A stretch of 64,000 bases of DNA, taken from NCBI RefSeq assembly GCF_036825535.1, contig NZ_CP098812.1:3100001-3164000 (forward strand), in the 5' to 3' direction. The DNA comes from Parasalinivibrio latis. Lineage in GTDB: Bacteria > Pseudomonadota > Gammaproteobacteria > Enterobacterales > Vibrionaceae. The notes beneath the pieces are model-generated. The model searched no databases. It saw only the letters and a program-made list of their open reading frames with translations, and was not told the DNA's origin. The position numbers were made by a program, and so were the translations under genes. This document shows, piece after piece, positions 28,156 to 36,834 of this stretch (positions are counted from its first letter, which is position 1; each line of letters opens with the position of its first letter).

Positions 28156-28231
28156 AAAAAGGGACAACGACAGAGCCGCTCTCCCTTTTTAGCATCACTC
28201 AAGCAAGACGTTAAAGAACATGTTGCTTGAG
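28156..28231 (-). other. Two hairpins just downstream of the fMet tRNA
   Basis: Inverted repeats 28156-28164/28182-28190 (AAAAAGGGA with TCCCTTTTT) and 28198-28205/28224-28231 (CTCAAGCA with TGCTTGAG) lie between the tRNA and the terminator. They may be processing signals for the tRNA 3' end or part of a stable trailer RNA. Confidence 0.45.
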
Positions 28232-28240
28232 CGGAGAAAG

Positions 28241-28317
<77 letters not shown>

Positions 28318-28368
28318 TCCGAAGCGCGCTCATTATACAGCGCGCTTATTGCCTTAACAAGGCGAATT

Positions 28369-28455
28369 TGGTGCCGAGAGCGGGACTTGAACCCGCACGC
28401 CTAAAAAGGCACTACCCCCTCAAGATAGCGTGTCTACCAATTCCACCACCTCGGC
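28369..28455 (-). tRNA. leuU: tRNA-Leu (GAG)
   Basis: This 87-nt class II tRNA with a long variable arm and encoded CCA has an anticodon stem CTATC/GGTAG enclosing TTGAGGG, giving anticodon GAG. It corresponds to E. coli leuU, also found between secG and metY. It begins only 12 bases after the secG stop, so it is cut from the secG transcript. Confidence 0.96.
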
Positions 28456-28467
28456 AAGATTTTTATC

Positions 28468-28803
28468 TTAGTTTGGGATGTCGCTATTTGTCGTAGCTGG
28501 CACATCACCTTGGGACTCAACCTGCTGTGTTGCTGGTTGGCTAAGATTTTCCCATTCGCTTCCCACTTTTTCTTTGTGGGTGGTCATGTTACCCAGAATC
28601 AAGCTGAGAACAAAAAAGACCGTTGCGAAAATTGCTGTCATTCGGGTCAGGAAATTACCTGAGCCTGATGAACCGAACAGGGTTCCAGAAGCACCAGCTC
28701 CGAATGATGCGCCCATATCGGCACCTTTACCCTGCTGGACCAGAACCAGGCCAATCACACCAAGCGCGGCCAACAGATATACCACAAGTAGAATTTCGTA
28801 CAT
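28468..28803 (-). CDS. secG: Protein translocase subunit SecG
   Basis: This 111-residue subunit of the SecYEG channel has two membrane helices (about 3-21 and 52-71) joined by the conserved QQGKGADMGASFGAGASGTLFG loop region. The C-terminal tail is polar. ATG 28803 gives the family start MYEILLVVYLL. It lies downstream of glmM and directly before the leucine tRNA, as in enterics. Confidence 0.96.
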   Translation of the reverse strand: MYEILLVVYLLAALGVIGLVLVQQGKGADMGASFGAGASGTLFGSSGSGNFLTRMTAIFATVFFVLSLILGNMTTHKEKVGSEWENLSQPATQQVESQGDVPATTNSDIPN

Positions 28804-29005
28804 GGCTTCCACCTATGTTCCAAATTGTTGAGCCGGATGGCTTACCCAAACCAGCACTCCTCGTTGGGAGCGGGGTGGATATTAGCGAATGGCGTACCTG
28901 CTGACAAGTGGAATTTTTAAAAAAATCGCTTTTTTCAAACCGCTTGCACAGAGCTTGACCAATTCGCTGATTTAATCAGCTATCCGACTCAAATTTCCTT
29001 ATTAC

Positions 29006-30340
29006 TTAGCAGTTTTGACGCACTGCATCCGCAATTTCTTCTGCGTATGCCTGTACTTTTTCTGCATCCTCGCCTTCAACCATAACGCGAATCAGGGGTT
29101 CAGTACCAGATTTACGCAGCAATACTCTGCCGGTATCAGCGAGTTTTTCCTCTACCGCCTCTTTTGCAGCGATAACTGCCGGGGAGGTAACCGGGTCAGT
29201 GTCGCCGCTAAAGCGCACATTAACGAGGACCTGAGGGAACAGGGTCATCCCCTGGGCCAGCTCTTTCAAAGACATGCCTGTGCCAACAACACTGGACATG
29301 ACCTGCAAGCCAGCAACAATCGCATCACCTGTTGTCACCTTATCCAAGAGAATAACGTGGCCAGAATTCTCAGCGCCAATACGCCAGCCGGTTTCCAACA
29401 GTTTTTCCATGACATAGCGGTCACCCACTTTGGCGCGAACAAAAGGTATACCCAGGTTCTTAAGTGCCACTTCCATACCCATATTTGTCATAAGGGTACC
29501 CACGACACCACCTTTCAGTTCACCACGACGCAAGGCTTCTCGTGCAATAATGTAGGCAATTTGGTCGCCGTCAACTTTGTTGCCGTCTTCGTCAACCATA
29601 ATCACGCGGTCGCCGTCGCCATCAAAAGCGATGCCCAAGTTGGCATTTTCTTCCAGCACGCGTTTTTGAAGGGCTCTGACGTCTGTCGCACCCACTTCTT
29701 CATTGATGTTGACGCCATTAGGCTCACAGCCCATTGCCACGACTTCCGCACCCAGTTCCTTAAACACACTCGGTGCAATGTGGTAAGTCGCACCGTTGGC
29801 GCAGTCAACAACAATCTTGAGGCCTTCCAGGCTCATATGGCTTGGGAAAGTGCCTTTGCAAAATTCGATATAACGGCCGGCAGCATCAACGATTCGCTTG
29901 GCTTTACCCAGCTCTGCAGATTCCACGCAGGTCAGCGGCTTTTCCAGTTCTGCTTCAATCGCCAGTTCAATGTCATCAGGCAACTTGGTGCCCTGCGAAG
30001 AAAAGAACTTAATGCCATTATCATAATAAGGGTTGTGGGATGCAGAAATCACAATCCCCGCTTCTGCTCGGAATGTCTGGGTCAGGTAAGCCACAGCCGG
30101 TGTTGGCATCGGGCCGGTAAATGCTGCCTGAAGACCTGCTGCAGAAAGGCCGGCTTCCAGAGCGGACTCGAGCATGTATCCGGAGATACGGGTATCTTTA
30201 CCAATCAATACTTTCTTGGTGCCGGTTTTAGACAGAACCCGGCCTGCTGCCCAGCCTAACTTAAGAATAAAATCAGGGGTAATCGGAAAGTCGCCAACTT
30301 TGCCGCGGACACCATCGGTGCCGAAATATTTGCGTGTCAT
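29006..30340 (-). CDS. glmM: Phosphoglucosamine mutase
   Basis: This 444-residue enzyme converts glucosamine-6-phosphate to glucosamine-1-phosphate for UDP-GlcNAc and cell-wall synthesis. It has the N-terminal FGTDGVRG, the phosphoserine loop VISASHNPYYDNGIKFF (Ser about 102), the metal loop DGDGDR and the C-terminal phosphate loop RKSGTEPLIRVM. Its ATG lies 3 bases after the folP stop, so the pair is coupled. Confidence 0.97.
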   Translation of the reverse strand: MTRKYFGTDGVRGKVGDFPITPDFILKLGWAAGRVLSKTGTKKVLIGKDTRISGYMLESALEAGLSAAGLQAAFTGPMPTPAVAYLTQTFRAEAGIVISASHNPYYDNGIKFFSSQGTKLPDDIELAIEAELEKPLTCVESAELGKAKRIVDAAGRYIEFCKGTFPSHMSLEGLKIVVDCANGATYHIAPSVFKELGAEVVAMGCEPNGVNINEEVGATDVRALQKRVLEENANLGIAFDGDGDRVIMVDEDGNKVDGDQIAYIIAREALRRGELKGGVVGTLMTNMGMEVALKNLGIPFVRAKVGDRYVMEKLLETGWRIGAENSGHVILLDKVTTGDAIVAGLQVMSSVVGTGMSLKELAQGMTLFPQVLVNVRFSGDTDPVTSPAVIAAKEAVEEKLADTGRVLLRKSGTEPLIRVMVEGEDAEKVQAYAEEIADAVRQNC

Positions 30341-30343
30341 TTT

Positions 30344-31192
30344 TTAGTTATCTCCATTAATCAACGCTGCCTGGCGGGTTGCCTCCACAATTCGGAGAAC
30401 ATCACAGGTTTCTGCTGCATCATGAACCCGGATAATCTGGGCCCCTTGCATGGCAGCGATTGTAGCGCAAGCGAGACTACCCGCGAGGCACTCGGATGGC
30501 GCCTTGTCCAGCAGTCTGAAAATCATTGATTTCCGGGACATGCCTGCAAGCACGGGAAGCCCGAAACGGTGAAAGGCAGACAATGCAGCCAAGAGCTGGT
30601 AATTGTGCTCAAGTGTTTTGCCGAAACCGAATCCGGGATCCAGAATCAAACTCTCTTTTTTTATTCCTGCCAGTTCACAGGCTGCAATACGTTCTTCAAG
30701 AAAGCGTCCGACGTCTGTCAGCAGATCATCATATGTCGGGTTGGCCTGCATAGTACGAGGCTGACCCTGCATGTGCATCAGGCATACTGGCACGGAAGCT
30801 TTCGCAGCAACATCCAATGCGCCAGGCTCTTGCAGTGCCCGTACGTCATTGATGATATCTGCACCGGCTCCCACGGCATGGCGCATCACTTCCGCTTTAC
30901 TGGTATCAATAGAGATCCAGCAGTCAAATCGCTGGCGTAGAGCTTCGATAACGGGGATAACCCGGTCGAGCTCTTCCTGCAAAGACACATCGGCAGCACC
31001 GGGACGGGTTGACTCGCCGCCAATATCCAGTATTGAGGTGCCCGCCGCCAACATGGCTTCTGCATGTTTGAGCGCGAAATCCAGACGGTTGAACTTGCCG
31101 CCATCAGAGAATGAATCCGGGGTAACGTTCAGAATACCCATCACCTTAGGTGTGGTGAGATCGAGTGTTTTTTCCCTGCTGATTAGCTGCAT
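30344..31192 (-). CDS. folP: Dihydropteroate synthase
   Basis: This 282-residue enzyme joins p-aminobenzoate to the pterin in folate synthesis and is the sulfonamide target. It has the two family signatures MGILNVTPDSFSDGG and DIGGESTRPGA, plus DPGFGFGKT. It lies between ftsH and glmM, the conserved order; a terminator follows ftsH, so folP-glmM may also be transcribed separately. Confidence 0.97.
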   Translation of the reverse strand: MQLISREKTLDLTTPKVMGILNVTPDSFSDGGKFNRLDFALKHAEAMLAAGTSILDIGGESTRPGAADVSLQEELDRVIPVIEALRQRFDCWISIDTSKAEVMRHAVGAGADIINDVRALQEPGALDVAAKASVPVCLMHMQGQPRTMQANPTYDDLLTDVGRFLEERIAACELAGIKKESLILDPGFGFGKTLEHNYQLLAALSAFHRFGLPVLAGMSRKSMIFRLLDKAPSECLAGSLACATIAAMQGAQIIRVHDAAETCDVLRIVEATRQAALINGDN

Positions 31193-31229
31193 GTTAATTC
31201 GTTTAAAAAATTTATCAGGTACAACGAAA

Positions 31230-31253
31230 AAACCCCGAGTTAACTCGGGGTTT
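31230..31253 (-). terminator. Terminator after ftsH
   Basis: A perfect 12-bp palindrome (31230-31241 with 31242-31253) folds into a stem with a small loop and is followed on the minus strand by six T. Confidence 0.8.
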
Positions 31254-31269
31254 GGCCTTTGATTTGCGT

Positions 31270-33234
31270 TTAGACTTCCGGCTTGTTCTCCGTTGGTGGA
31301 TCAAGCGGTTTGTCCTCAGGAGCCTTCTCTTCGGCACCCGTCTTCGCCTCTGCTTTTGCTTCTGGCGAATTTGGCGTGTTATTGCTGCTGCCTGAATCGG
31401 AGTCAGAACTCCAGCCAGCAGGCTCACGGACATCGCGGCGTTCCATCAGATCATCAATCTGTTTGGCATCGATGGTCTCGTACTTCATCAACGCATCTTT
31501 CATTGCGTGCATGATATCCATGTTGTCAGTAATCAACTTATGGGCGCGCTGGTAGTTGCGGTCGATGATTTCACGGATTTCGCTGTCAATCAGACGGGCA
31601 GTATCGTCAGATACGTGTTTAGTCTGGGTAACAGAGCGTCCAAGGAATACCTCTCCCTCGTCTTCTGCGTAAAGCAAAGGACCCAGTTTTTCAGAGAAGC
31701 CCCACTGAGTCACCATCTTACGGGCAATATCAGTAGCACGTTCAATATCGTTGGATGCACCGGTTGACACTTTCTCCGCACCGTAAATCACTTCTTCAGC
31801 AATACGGCCACCGTAAAGACTGGAGATCATGGATTCCAGATGCTGGCGCGACATACTTACACGGTCCTGCTCAGGCAGGTACATAGTTACACCCAGTGCG
31901 CGACCACGAGGAATAATGGATACCTTGTAAACCGGATCATGCTCTGGAACCAGTCGACCAACAACGGCGTGGCCGGCTTCATGATATGCAGTCGCTTCTT
32001 TCTGGTCTTCAGACATCACCATTGACTTGCGCTCAGCGCCCATCATGATTTTGTCTTTCGCCAGCTCAAACTCAACCATCGACACGGTGCGCTTGTTACC
32101 GCGGGCTGCAAACAATGCAGCTTCGTTTACCAGGTTCGCCAGGTCAGCACCCGAGAAGCCAGGTGTACCACGGGCAATCAATGAAGGCTCAACATCAGAT
32201 GCCAGTGGCACTTTACGCATGTGAACTTTCAGGATTTGCTCACGACCACGGACATCCGGCAGACCAACAACAACCTGACGGTCGAAACGGCCAGGACGCA
32301 GAAGCGCAGGGTCAAGTACATCAGGACGGTTGGTTGCAGCGATGACAATAATACCTTCGTTACCTTCAAAACCATCCATCTCAACCAGCATCTGGTTCAG
32401 GGTTTGCTCACGCTCATCGTGACCGCCACCAAGGCCTGCACCACGCTGGCGGCCCACGGCATCAATCTCATCGATAAAGATGATACAAGGTGACGCTTTC
32501 TTGGCTTGTTCAAACATATCACGGACACGGGATGCACCCACACCGACGAACATTTCAACAAAGTCTGAACCAGAGATAGTGAAGAACGGTACTTTCGCTT
32601 CACCGGCAATCGCTTTAGCCAGCAGCGTTTTACCTGTACCCGGAGGACCAACCATCAGTACACCGGTAGGGATCTTACCGCCCAGCTTTTGGAATCGACT
32701 CGGGTCACGAAGGTAATCCACCAGCTCTTTAACGTCTTCCTTCGCTTCGTCACAGCCTGCAACATCCGCAAAGGTCGTCTTAATCTGGTCCTCACTCATC
32801 ATGCGCGCCTTGCTCTTGCCGAACGACATGGCGCCTTTACCGCCACCGCCCTGCATCTGGCGCATGAAGAATATCCAAACCCCGATAAGAAGGAGCATTG
32901 GGAACCAGGAAATAAAGATAGAAGCCAGGATGCTTGGTTCTTCTGGAGGCGTACCCACTACTTTTACGTTGTGGTTGATGAGATCATCCAGCAGTTTCTG
33001 ATCATTCAGAACTGGCAGATAAGTCACATAGCGCGAGTTATCGCGTTTGGTGACAGTAATTTCGCGTCCATCGAATTTGGCTTCGCTGACCTGATCCTGT
33101 CCGATTTCACGGACAAATGTTGTGTAATCTACTTGACGGCCGGCGCTGTCACCTGGCCCGAAGCTCTGAAATACAGACATCAGAACCACAGCGATAACCA
33201 GCCACAAAATCAAGTTTTTTGCCATGTCACTCAA
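31270..33234 (-). CDS. ftsH: ATP-dependent membrane zinc protease FtsH
   Basis: This protein of up to 654 residues is anchored by two helices flanking a periplasmic domain (about 7-25 and 100-120). The AAA+ module has Walker A GPPGTGKT (about 197), Walker B IIFIDEIDAVG and the second region of homology. The M41 zinc site is HEAGH (about 420). FtsH degrades LpxC, heat-shock sigma factor and damaged membrane proteins. The start is either TTG 33234 (GAGG eight bases upstream, giving MSDMAKN) or ATG 33225 (weaker ribosome site). It follows rlmE. Confidence 0.96.
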   Translation of the reverse strand: MSDMAKNLILWLVIAVVLMSVFQSFGPGDSAGRQVDYTTFVREIGQDQVSEAKFDGREITVTKRDNSRYVTYLPVLNDQKLLDDLINHNVKVVGTPPEEPSILASIFISWFPMLLLIGVWIFFMRQMQGGGGKGAMSFGKSKARMMSEDQIKTTFADVAGCDEAKEDVKELVDYLRDPSRFQKLGGKIPTGVLMVGPPGTGKTLLAKAIAGEAKVPFFTISGSDFVEMFVGVGASRVRDMFEQAKKASPCIIFIDEIDAVGRQRGAGLGGGHDEREQTLNQMLVEMDGFEGNEGIIVIAATNRPDVLDPALLRPGRFDRQVVVGLPDVRGREQILKVHMRKVPLASDVEPSLIARGTPGFSGADLANLVNEAALFAARGNKRTVSMVEFELAKDKIMMGAERKSMVMSEDQKEATAYHEAGHAVVGRLVPEHDPVYKVSIIPRGRALGVTMYLPEQDRVSMSRQHLESMISSLYGGRIAEEVIYGAEKVSTGASNDIERATDIARKMVTQWGFSEKLGPLLYAEDEGEVFLGRSVTQTKHVSDDTARLIDSEIREIIDRNYQRAHKLITDNMDIMHAMKDALMKYETIDAKQIDDLMERRDVREPAGWSSDSDSGSSNNTPNSPEAKAEAKTGAEEKAPEDKPLDPPTENKPEV

Positions 33235-33276
33235 GGGGTTAACCTCGCGATAACTGAGTTAATTACGGGTAGGTTA

Positions 33277-33906
33277 CTATACTTTGTAGCCGGTCGCTAC
33301 AATATAGACCTCACGGGAGCGCGCTCGGGATGAATCGGGTTTCCGAATTTTGACGGCCTTAAACATTCTACGCACTTCTGCGAGATACTGATCAAAGCCC
33401 TCTCCCTGGAACACTTTCACGACAAATGCACCATCGGGCGCTAAAACTTCACGGCACATATCTAATGCTAGTTCAACAAGATACATAGCTCTAGGCTGAT
33501 CTGCAGCCAGATTGCCGCTCATGTTCGGCGCCATATCTGACATAACTACATCCACCATATCCGGCTGGATACGATCAAGCAGTGCATTCAGTACCGCTTC
33601 TTCACGAAAATCCCCTTGAAGGAAAGCCACGCCGGGCAGTGAATCCATAGGTAAAATGTCACAGGCAATAACCTGACCATCATTCCCTACCAACTCTGCG
33701 GCATACTGGGACCAGCCCCCTGGGGCAGCCCCAAGGTCTACCACTGTCATGCCCGGTTTAATGAGTTTATCTTTTTCCTGGATTTCCTGAATCTTGAAAA
33801 AGGCCCGCGAACGGTAACCTTTCTTTTGTGCTTCAAGCACATATTTATCATCGAAATGCTCTTTCAGCCAGCGACCTGAACTGGCGGAATGCTTTTGTTT
33901 ACTCAT
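33277..33906 (-). CDS. rlmE: 23S rRNA (uridine-2552-2'-O)-methyltransferase
   Basis: This 209-residue FtsJ/RrmJ enzyme acts on the A-loop of the 50S subunit. The SAM motif is VVDLGAAPGGWSQYA, and the K-D-K-E catalytic set is recognisable (Lys in FFKIQEIQ, Asp in VMSDMAPN, Lys in FVVKVFQGEGF, Glu near SREVYIV). It is the first gene of the ftsH operon and divergent from yhbY, as in E. coli. Confidence 0.97.
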   Translation of the reverse strand: MSKQKHSASSGRWLKEHFDDKYVLEAQKKGYRSRAFFKIQEIQEKDKLIKPGMTVVDLGAAPGGWSQYAAELVGNDGQVIACDILPMDSLPGVAFLQGDFREEAVLNALLDRIQPDMVDVVMSDMAPNMSGNLAADQPRAMYLVELALDMCREVLAPDGAFVVKVFQGEGFDQYLAEVRRMFKAVKIRKPDSSRARSREVYIVATGYKV

Positions 33907-34016
33907 GTAGTACCTAATCCCGCAAGTATGTTGCGATTAATGCGGATAGTGTTCATCATTAGATGGCGTTAGAATGGCACGTTTTCAACCCCTATTGAAC
34001 AGGTAATCGAGTCAAT

Positions 34017-34313
34017 ATGAACCTCAGCACCAAACAGAAGCAATATCTTAAAGGACTCGCCCATTCGCTCAAGCCTGTCGTACTGACCGGCTCTAACGGC
34101 CTGACCGAAGCGGTTGTGGCTGAAATTGATTCAGCACTGTCTCACCATGAGCTGATCAAAGTGAAGATTGCTTCCGAAGACCGTGACACTAAAAACCTGA
34201 TTGCCGACGCGATTGTTCGCGAAACCAAGTCAGAAAAAGTGCAGGTAATTGGCAAAACGCTGGTTATCTACCGTCCAAGCGAAGATCGAAAAATCGAACT
34301 GCCACGCAAGTAA
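34017..34313 (+). CDS. yhbY: YhbY, CRM-domain RNA-binding protein associated with pre-50S
   Basis: This 98-residue single CRM domain has the conserved loop VVLTGSNGLTEAVVAEI (about 21-37; GxxG loop), a helix LIKVKIA and a final VIYRPSED. In E. coli it binds pre-50S particles. It is transcribed away from rlmE with a 110-base shared promoter region and ends at a strong terminator facing greA. Confidence 0.94.
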   Translation: MNLSTKQKQYLKGLAHSLKPVVLTGSNGLTEAVVAEIDSALSHHELIKVKIASEDRDTKNLIADAIVRETKSEKVQVIGKTLVIYRPSEDRKIELPRK

Positions 34314-34333
34314 GCGACTGTTCGACACCCATC

Positions 34334-34360
34334 AAAAAGGCCGCTTTCGCGGCCTTTTTT
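34334..34360. terminator. Terminator between yhbY and greA
   Basis: A 6-bp core GGCCGC/GCGGCC extended by A-T pairs (34334-34344 with 34349-34359) has T on one side and A on the other, so it serves both convergent genes. Confidence 0.85.
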
Positions 34361-34383
34361 GTCACTATTCGTAACAATATTTC

Positions 34384-34857
34384 TTAGACGTATTCAACTG
34401 CGTCTACTTCGAAGGTTTTCAGGCCGCCCGGTGTTTCAATACGGACTTCTTCACCCTCTTCTTTACCAATCAGGCCACGTGCAATCGGTGAGTTAACAGA
34501 AATCAGGTTCTGTTTGATATCTGCTTCATCATCACCAACGATACGGTAAGACACTTCCGCATCGGTATCCACATCAATCAGAGAGACAGTAGCACCAAAG
34601 ATAATCTTTCCGCTGTTAGGCAGTTTGGTAACGTCAATAACCTGAGCAACTGACAGCTTATATTCGATGTCACGGATCATGGCTTCCACCAGGCCCTGCT
34701 CTTCACGCGCAGCATGGTACTCCGCATTTTCTTTCAGGTCGCCCAGCTCACGCGCCTCTGCAATCGCCTTAGAAATCAATGGGCGTCGTTTCATCAGGCG
34801 CTCTAGTTCTTCACGAAGCAGCTGTTCACCGCGAACAGTCATTGGCACTTTTTCCAT
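34384..34857 (-). CDS. greA: Transcription elongation factor GreA
   Basis: This 157-residue factor has an N-terminal antiparallel coiled coil with the acidic tip (ARELGDLKENAEYHAA, about 36-51) that reaches the polymerase active site to trigger cleavage of backtracked RNA. The C-terminal FKBP-like domain follows (YRIVGDDEADIKQNLISVNSPIARG). I chose ATG 34857 because AGAGG precedes it at a usable distance; ATG 34866 is too close. Confidence 0.96.
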   Translation of the reverse strand: MEKVPMTVRGEQLLREELERLMKRRPLISKAIAEARELGDLKENAEYHAAREEQGLVEAMIRDIEYKLSVAQVIDVTKLPNSGKIIFGATVSLIDVDTDAEVSYRIVGDDEADIKQNLISVNSPIARGLIGKEEGEEVRIETPGGLKTFEVDAVEYV

Positions 34858-35367
34858 AGATACCATTACCTCTTATTCCAAAACCGGATGATTTTGGCAA
34901 AAACAAAGCCACGCTGCTTAGCAATGCTACAGCGCGGCAGATTCACTTAATTGTCGTGTCAGTGTAATCAAAGAGCTGGATAAGGTCACCTTGATTTTAA
35001 ATGGCGAACCCGACATGAAGCACAAATATCGCTAGTTACAACACGTTATCACCCAATCCAGCCCGCAAATTCCAAAAACAAAAAGCGTGATCAAGATCAC
35101 CTCGATAAACAATGCGTTACGGTGATCACACTATTTCTGAATCTAAAAAAAGATAAATGTTAATAATTGCGATCAATTTATCATAAACGCGCCATGTTAT
35201 TGGTTTTGCGAATAATTGAGCGTGAAATAAAACATAAAAAACATTGTTCAAAATATATTTTTTGATTGTTTTACTAACGGGGCACCAGTTTGTGGGATTA
35301 CAAACTTGGCAACGCATCACCTAAAACCAAGATGCGACACGCAAAAAAATAGAAAAGGACACTCGCA
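34858..35367. other. Long AT-rich promoter region between greA and the first porin
   Basis: These 510 bases contain no convincing gene. The porin-proximal 250 bases are very AT-rich with many A/T runs, typical of OmpU-type porin promoters that bind ToxR-like regulators and H-NS; that comparison is inference. A CRP-like dyad lies at 35085-35102. Confidence 0.6.
35085..35102 (+). promoter_or_regulatory. CRP-like dyad upstream of porin 1
   Basis: The core GTGA-N6-TCAC is perfect (CGTGATCAAGATCACC). A second partial copy, GGTGATCACAC, lies about 30 bases on. The distance to the start codon (about 265 bases) allows a distal activator or repressor site. Confidence 0.45.
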
Positions 35368-36396
35368 ATGAACAAAAAACTGATTGCTCTGGCTGTTGCC
35401 GGCTTTGCCGCTTCTGCCTCTGTATCTGCTGCAGAAATCTACTCTGACAACAACTCTGCTATCTCTCTGCAGGGCCGTATGGAAGCACGCGCTGAATCTC
35501 ACGACAGCGATGTAAATGATATTTCTCGTGCACGTCTTGGCGTTATGGGTCAGTCTCAACTGACTGAAGGCCTGTACGGTGTGGGTTACGCAGAATTCGA
35601 ACTGTCTAACAACAACTATGCAGACAAAAGCAACGACCAAGAAAATAACCTGAAAACCCGTTACGCTTATGCTGGTATCGGTGGCAACTACGGTGAAGTA
35701 GGTTTCGGCCGTGCTGACGGTTCTCTGGGCATGATCACTGACTTCACTGACATCATGTCTACTTACGGTGCGGTAGCGTCTGACAAACTGACTGTGGCTG
35801 ACCGTGTTGACAACAACATGTACTACAAAGGCACTTTCGGCGGCCTGACTGTTAAAGCAAACTACAGTTTTGACAACAACTCGACTGAAAACAGCAACGG
35901 TACTTCAAACGTATCTAAAGCTGACAACGCTGGTTACTCTTTGGGTGCTGTGTATAACACTGAAATGGGTCTTGGCTTCGGTCTGGGATATGCCCAAGAA
36001 CAAGCTAACGATGCTAAAGACAATGACCAGATGATGGCTGCAGTAAACTACACCATTGGTGACCTGTACTTTGCCGGCCTGTACACCAACGGTAACCGCA
36101 ACCCTGATGCGGTTAATGATACAGCCAATCTTAAACAAGGCCGCCACAACTACGATGGCTATGAACTGGCTGCAGCTTACAACCTGAACCAGTGGGTATT
36201 CACCACTACTTACGGTAACGGTTCATTCGACTCAGATACCGCTGTCGAAGCAGTAGGTGTTGATGCAACTTACTTCTTCAACAACAAGTTCCGCGCTTAC
36301 GCTGGCTACAACTTCAACCTGATGAGCAAATCTGAAGTTAAAGCGGCTACAGATGCAGAAGACTCAGCAATGGTTGGCCTGCGTTACGACTTCTAA
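35368..36396 (+). CDS. OmpU-like general porin (outer-membrane trimeric beta-barrel), copy 1
   Basis: This 342-residue protein has a signal peptide (MNKKLIALAVAGFAASASVSA, cleaved before AEIYSD) and alternating amphipathic strands. The constriction-loop stretch GRADGSLGMITDFTDIM and the C-terminal aromatic GLRYDF are recognised by the BAM machinery. It resembles OmpU-type porins of Vibrionaceae, which pass small hydrophilic solutes and affect bile and peptide resistance. AAGGA precedes the ATG. Codon choice is strongly biased (CTG, AAC, GGT), as for a highly expressed gene. A paralog follows in tandem. Confidence 0.92.
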   Translation: MNKKLIALAVAGFAASASVSAAEIYSDNNSAISLQGRMEARAESHDSDVNDISRARLGVMGQSQLTEGLYGVGYAEFELSNNNYADKSNDQENNLKTRYAYAGIGGNYGEVGFGRADGSLGMITDFTDIMSTYGAVASDKLTVADRVDNNMYYKGTFGGLTVKANYSFDNNSTENSNGTSNVSKADNAGYSLGAVYNTEMGLGFGLGYAQEQANDAKDNDQMMAAVNYTIGDLYFAGLYTNGNRNPDAVNDTANLKQGRHNYDGYELAAAYNLNQWVFTTTYGNGSFDSDTAVEAVGVDATYFFNNKFRAYAGYNFNLMSKSEVKAATDAEDSAMVGLRYDF

Positions 36397-36420
36397 TAGC
36401 CGTTCGCTACCATTGCCTGA

Positions 36421-36450
36421 AAACGCCTGCCCTGTGCAGGCGTTTTTGTA
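36421..36450 (+). terminator. Terminator of porin 1
   Basis: A 10-bp stem (36421-36430 with 36436-36445) is followed by T5. It is nearly identical to the terminator after porin 2. Confidence 0.88.
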
Positions 36451-36834
36451 TATAAAGCCTCTCTAAAACACACCAGCCCTATCCCTTCTTACCAAACACC
36501 CGTATTTTCAGCACGTTAAGAGCGCCAGTTTATCAGGCACTGATTAATCATTTTTTGTCCAATAAATGCTACAAAACCCATCCAATCCCATGTGATACCT
36601 TGCACACATCAAGCAAGCATAGAGAAACAAAACACTTATAAGATTTCCCTCACAAACGATAAAGGAGCAAAACAGGCAATAACTCTCGCCCAAGGATGAT
36701 TTGATTACATTTACCACTCTCAGGCGGTAAGCACCGGGGTCACACGGTGTAGTAGAAGGGTGAAGGTAGAAACGGAAGTTCACTGCAGTTCATGAAAAAT
36801 AAACGGATATATAACTCCATAGAGAGGAAAAGCA
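36451..36834. other. Intergenic region between the two porins
   Basis: About 385 bases with no supported gene. It holds the promoter of porin 2 and a CRP-like site at 36591-36606. Confidence 0.55.
36591..36606 (+). promoter_or_regulatory. CRP-like site upstream of porin 2
   Basis: TGTGATACCTTGCACA matches nine of the ten conserved positions of TGTGA-N6-TCACA. It is about 230 bases before the start codon. Confidence 0.5.

Noticed and set aside
29015..30259. 414-codon plus-strand open frame antisense to glmM
   Set aside because: A long shadow of a highly conserved gene; its translation has no domain-like pattern, and glmM on the minus strand is certain.
35126..35320. 64-codon minus-strand frame in the porin 1 promoter region
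   Set aside because: Very AT-rich, low-complexity translation with no ribosome site; the region is better explained as regulatory DNA.
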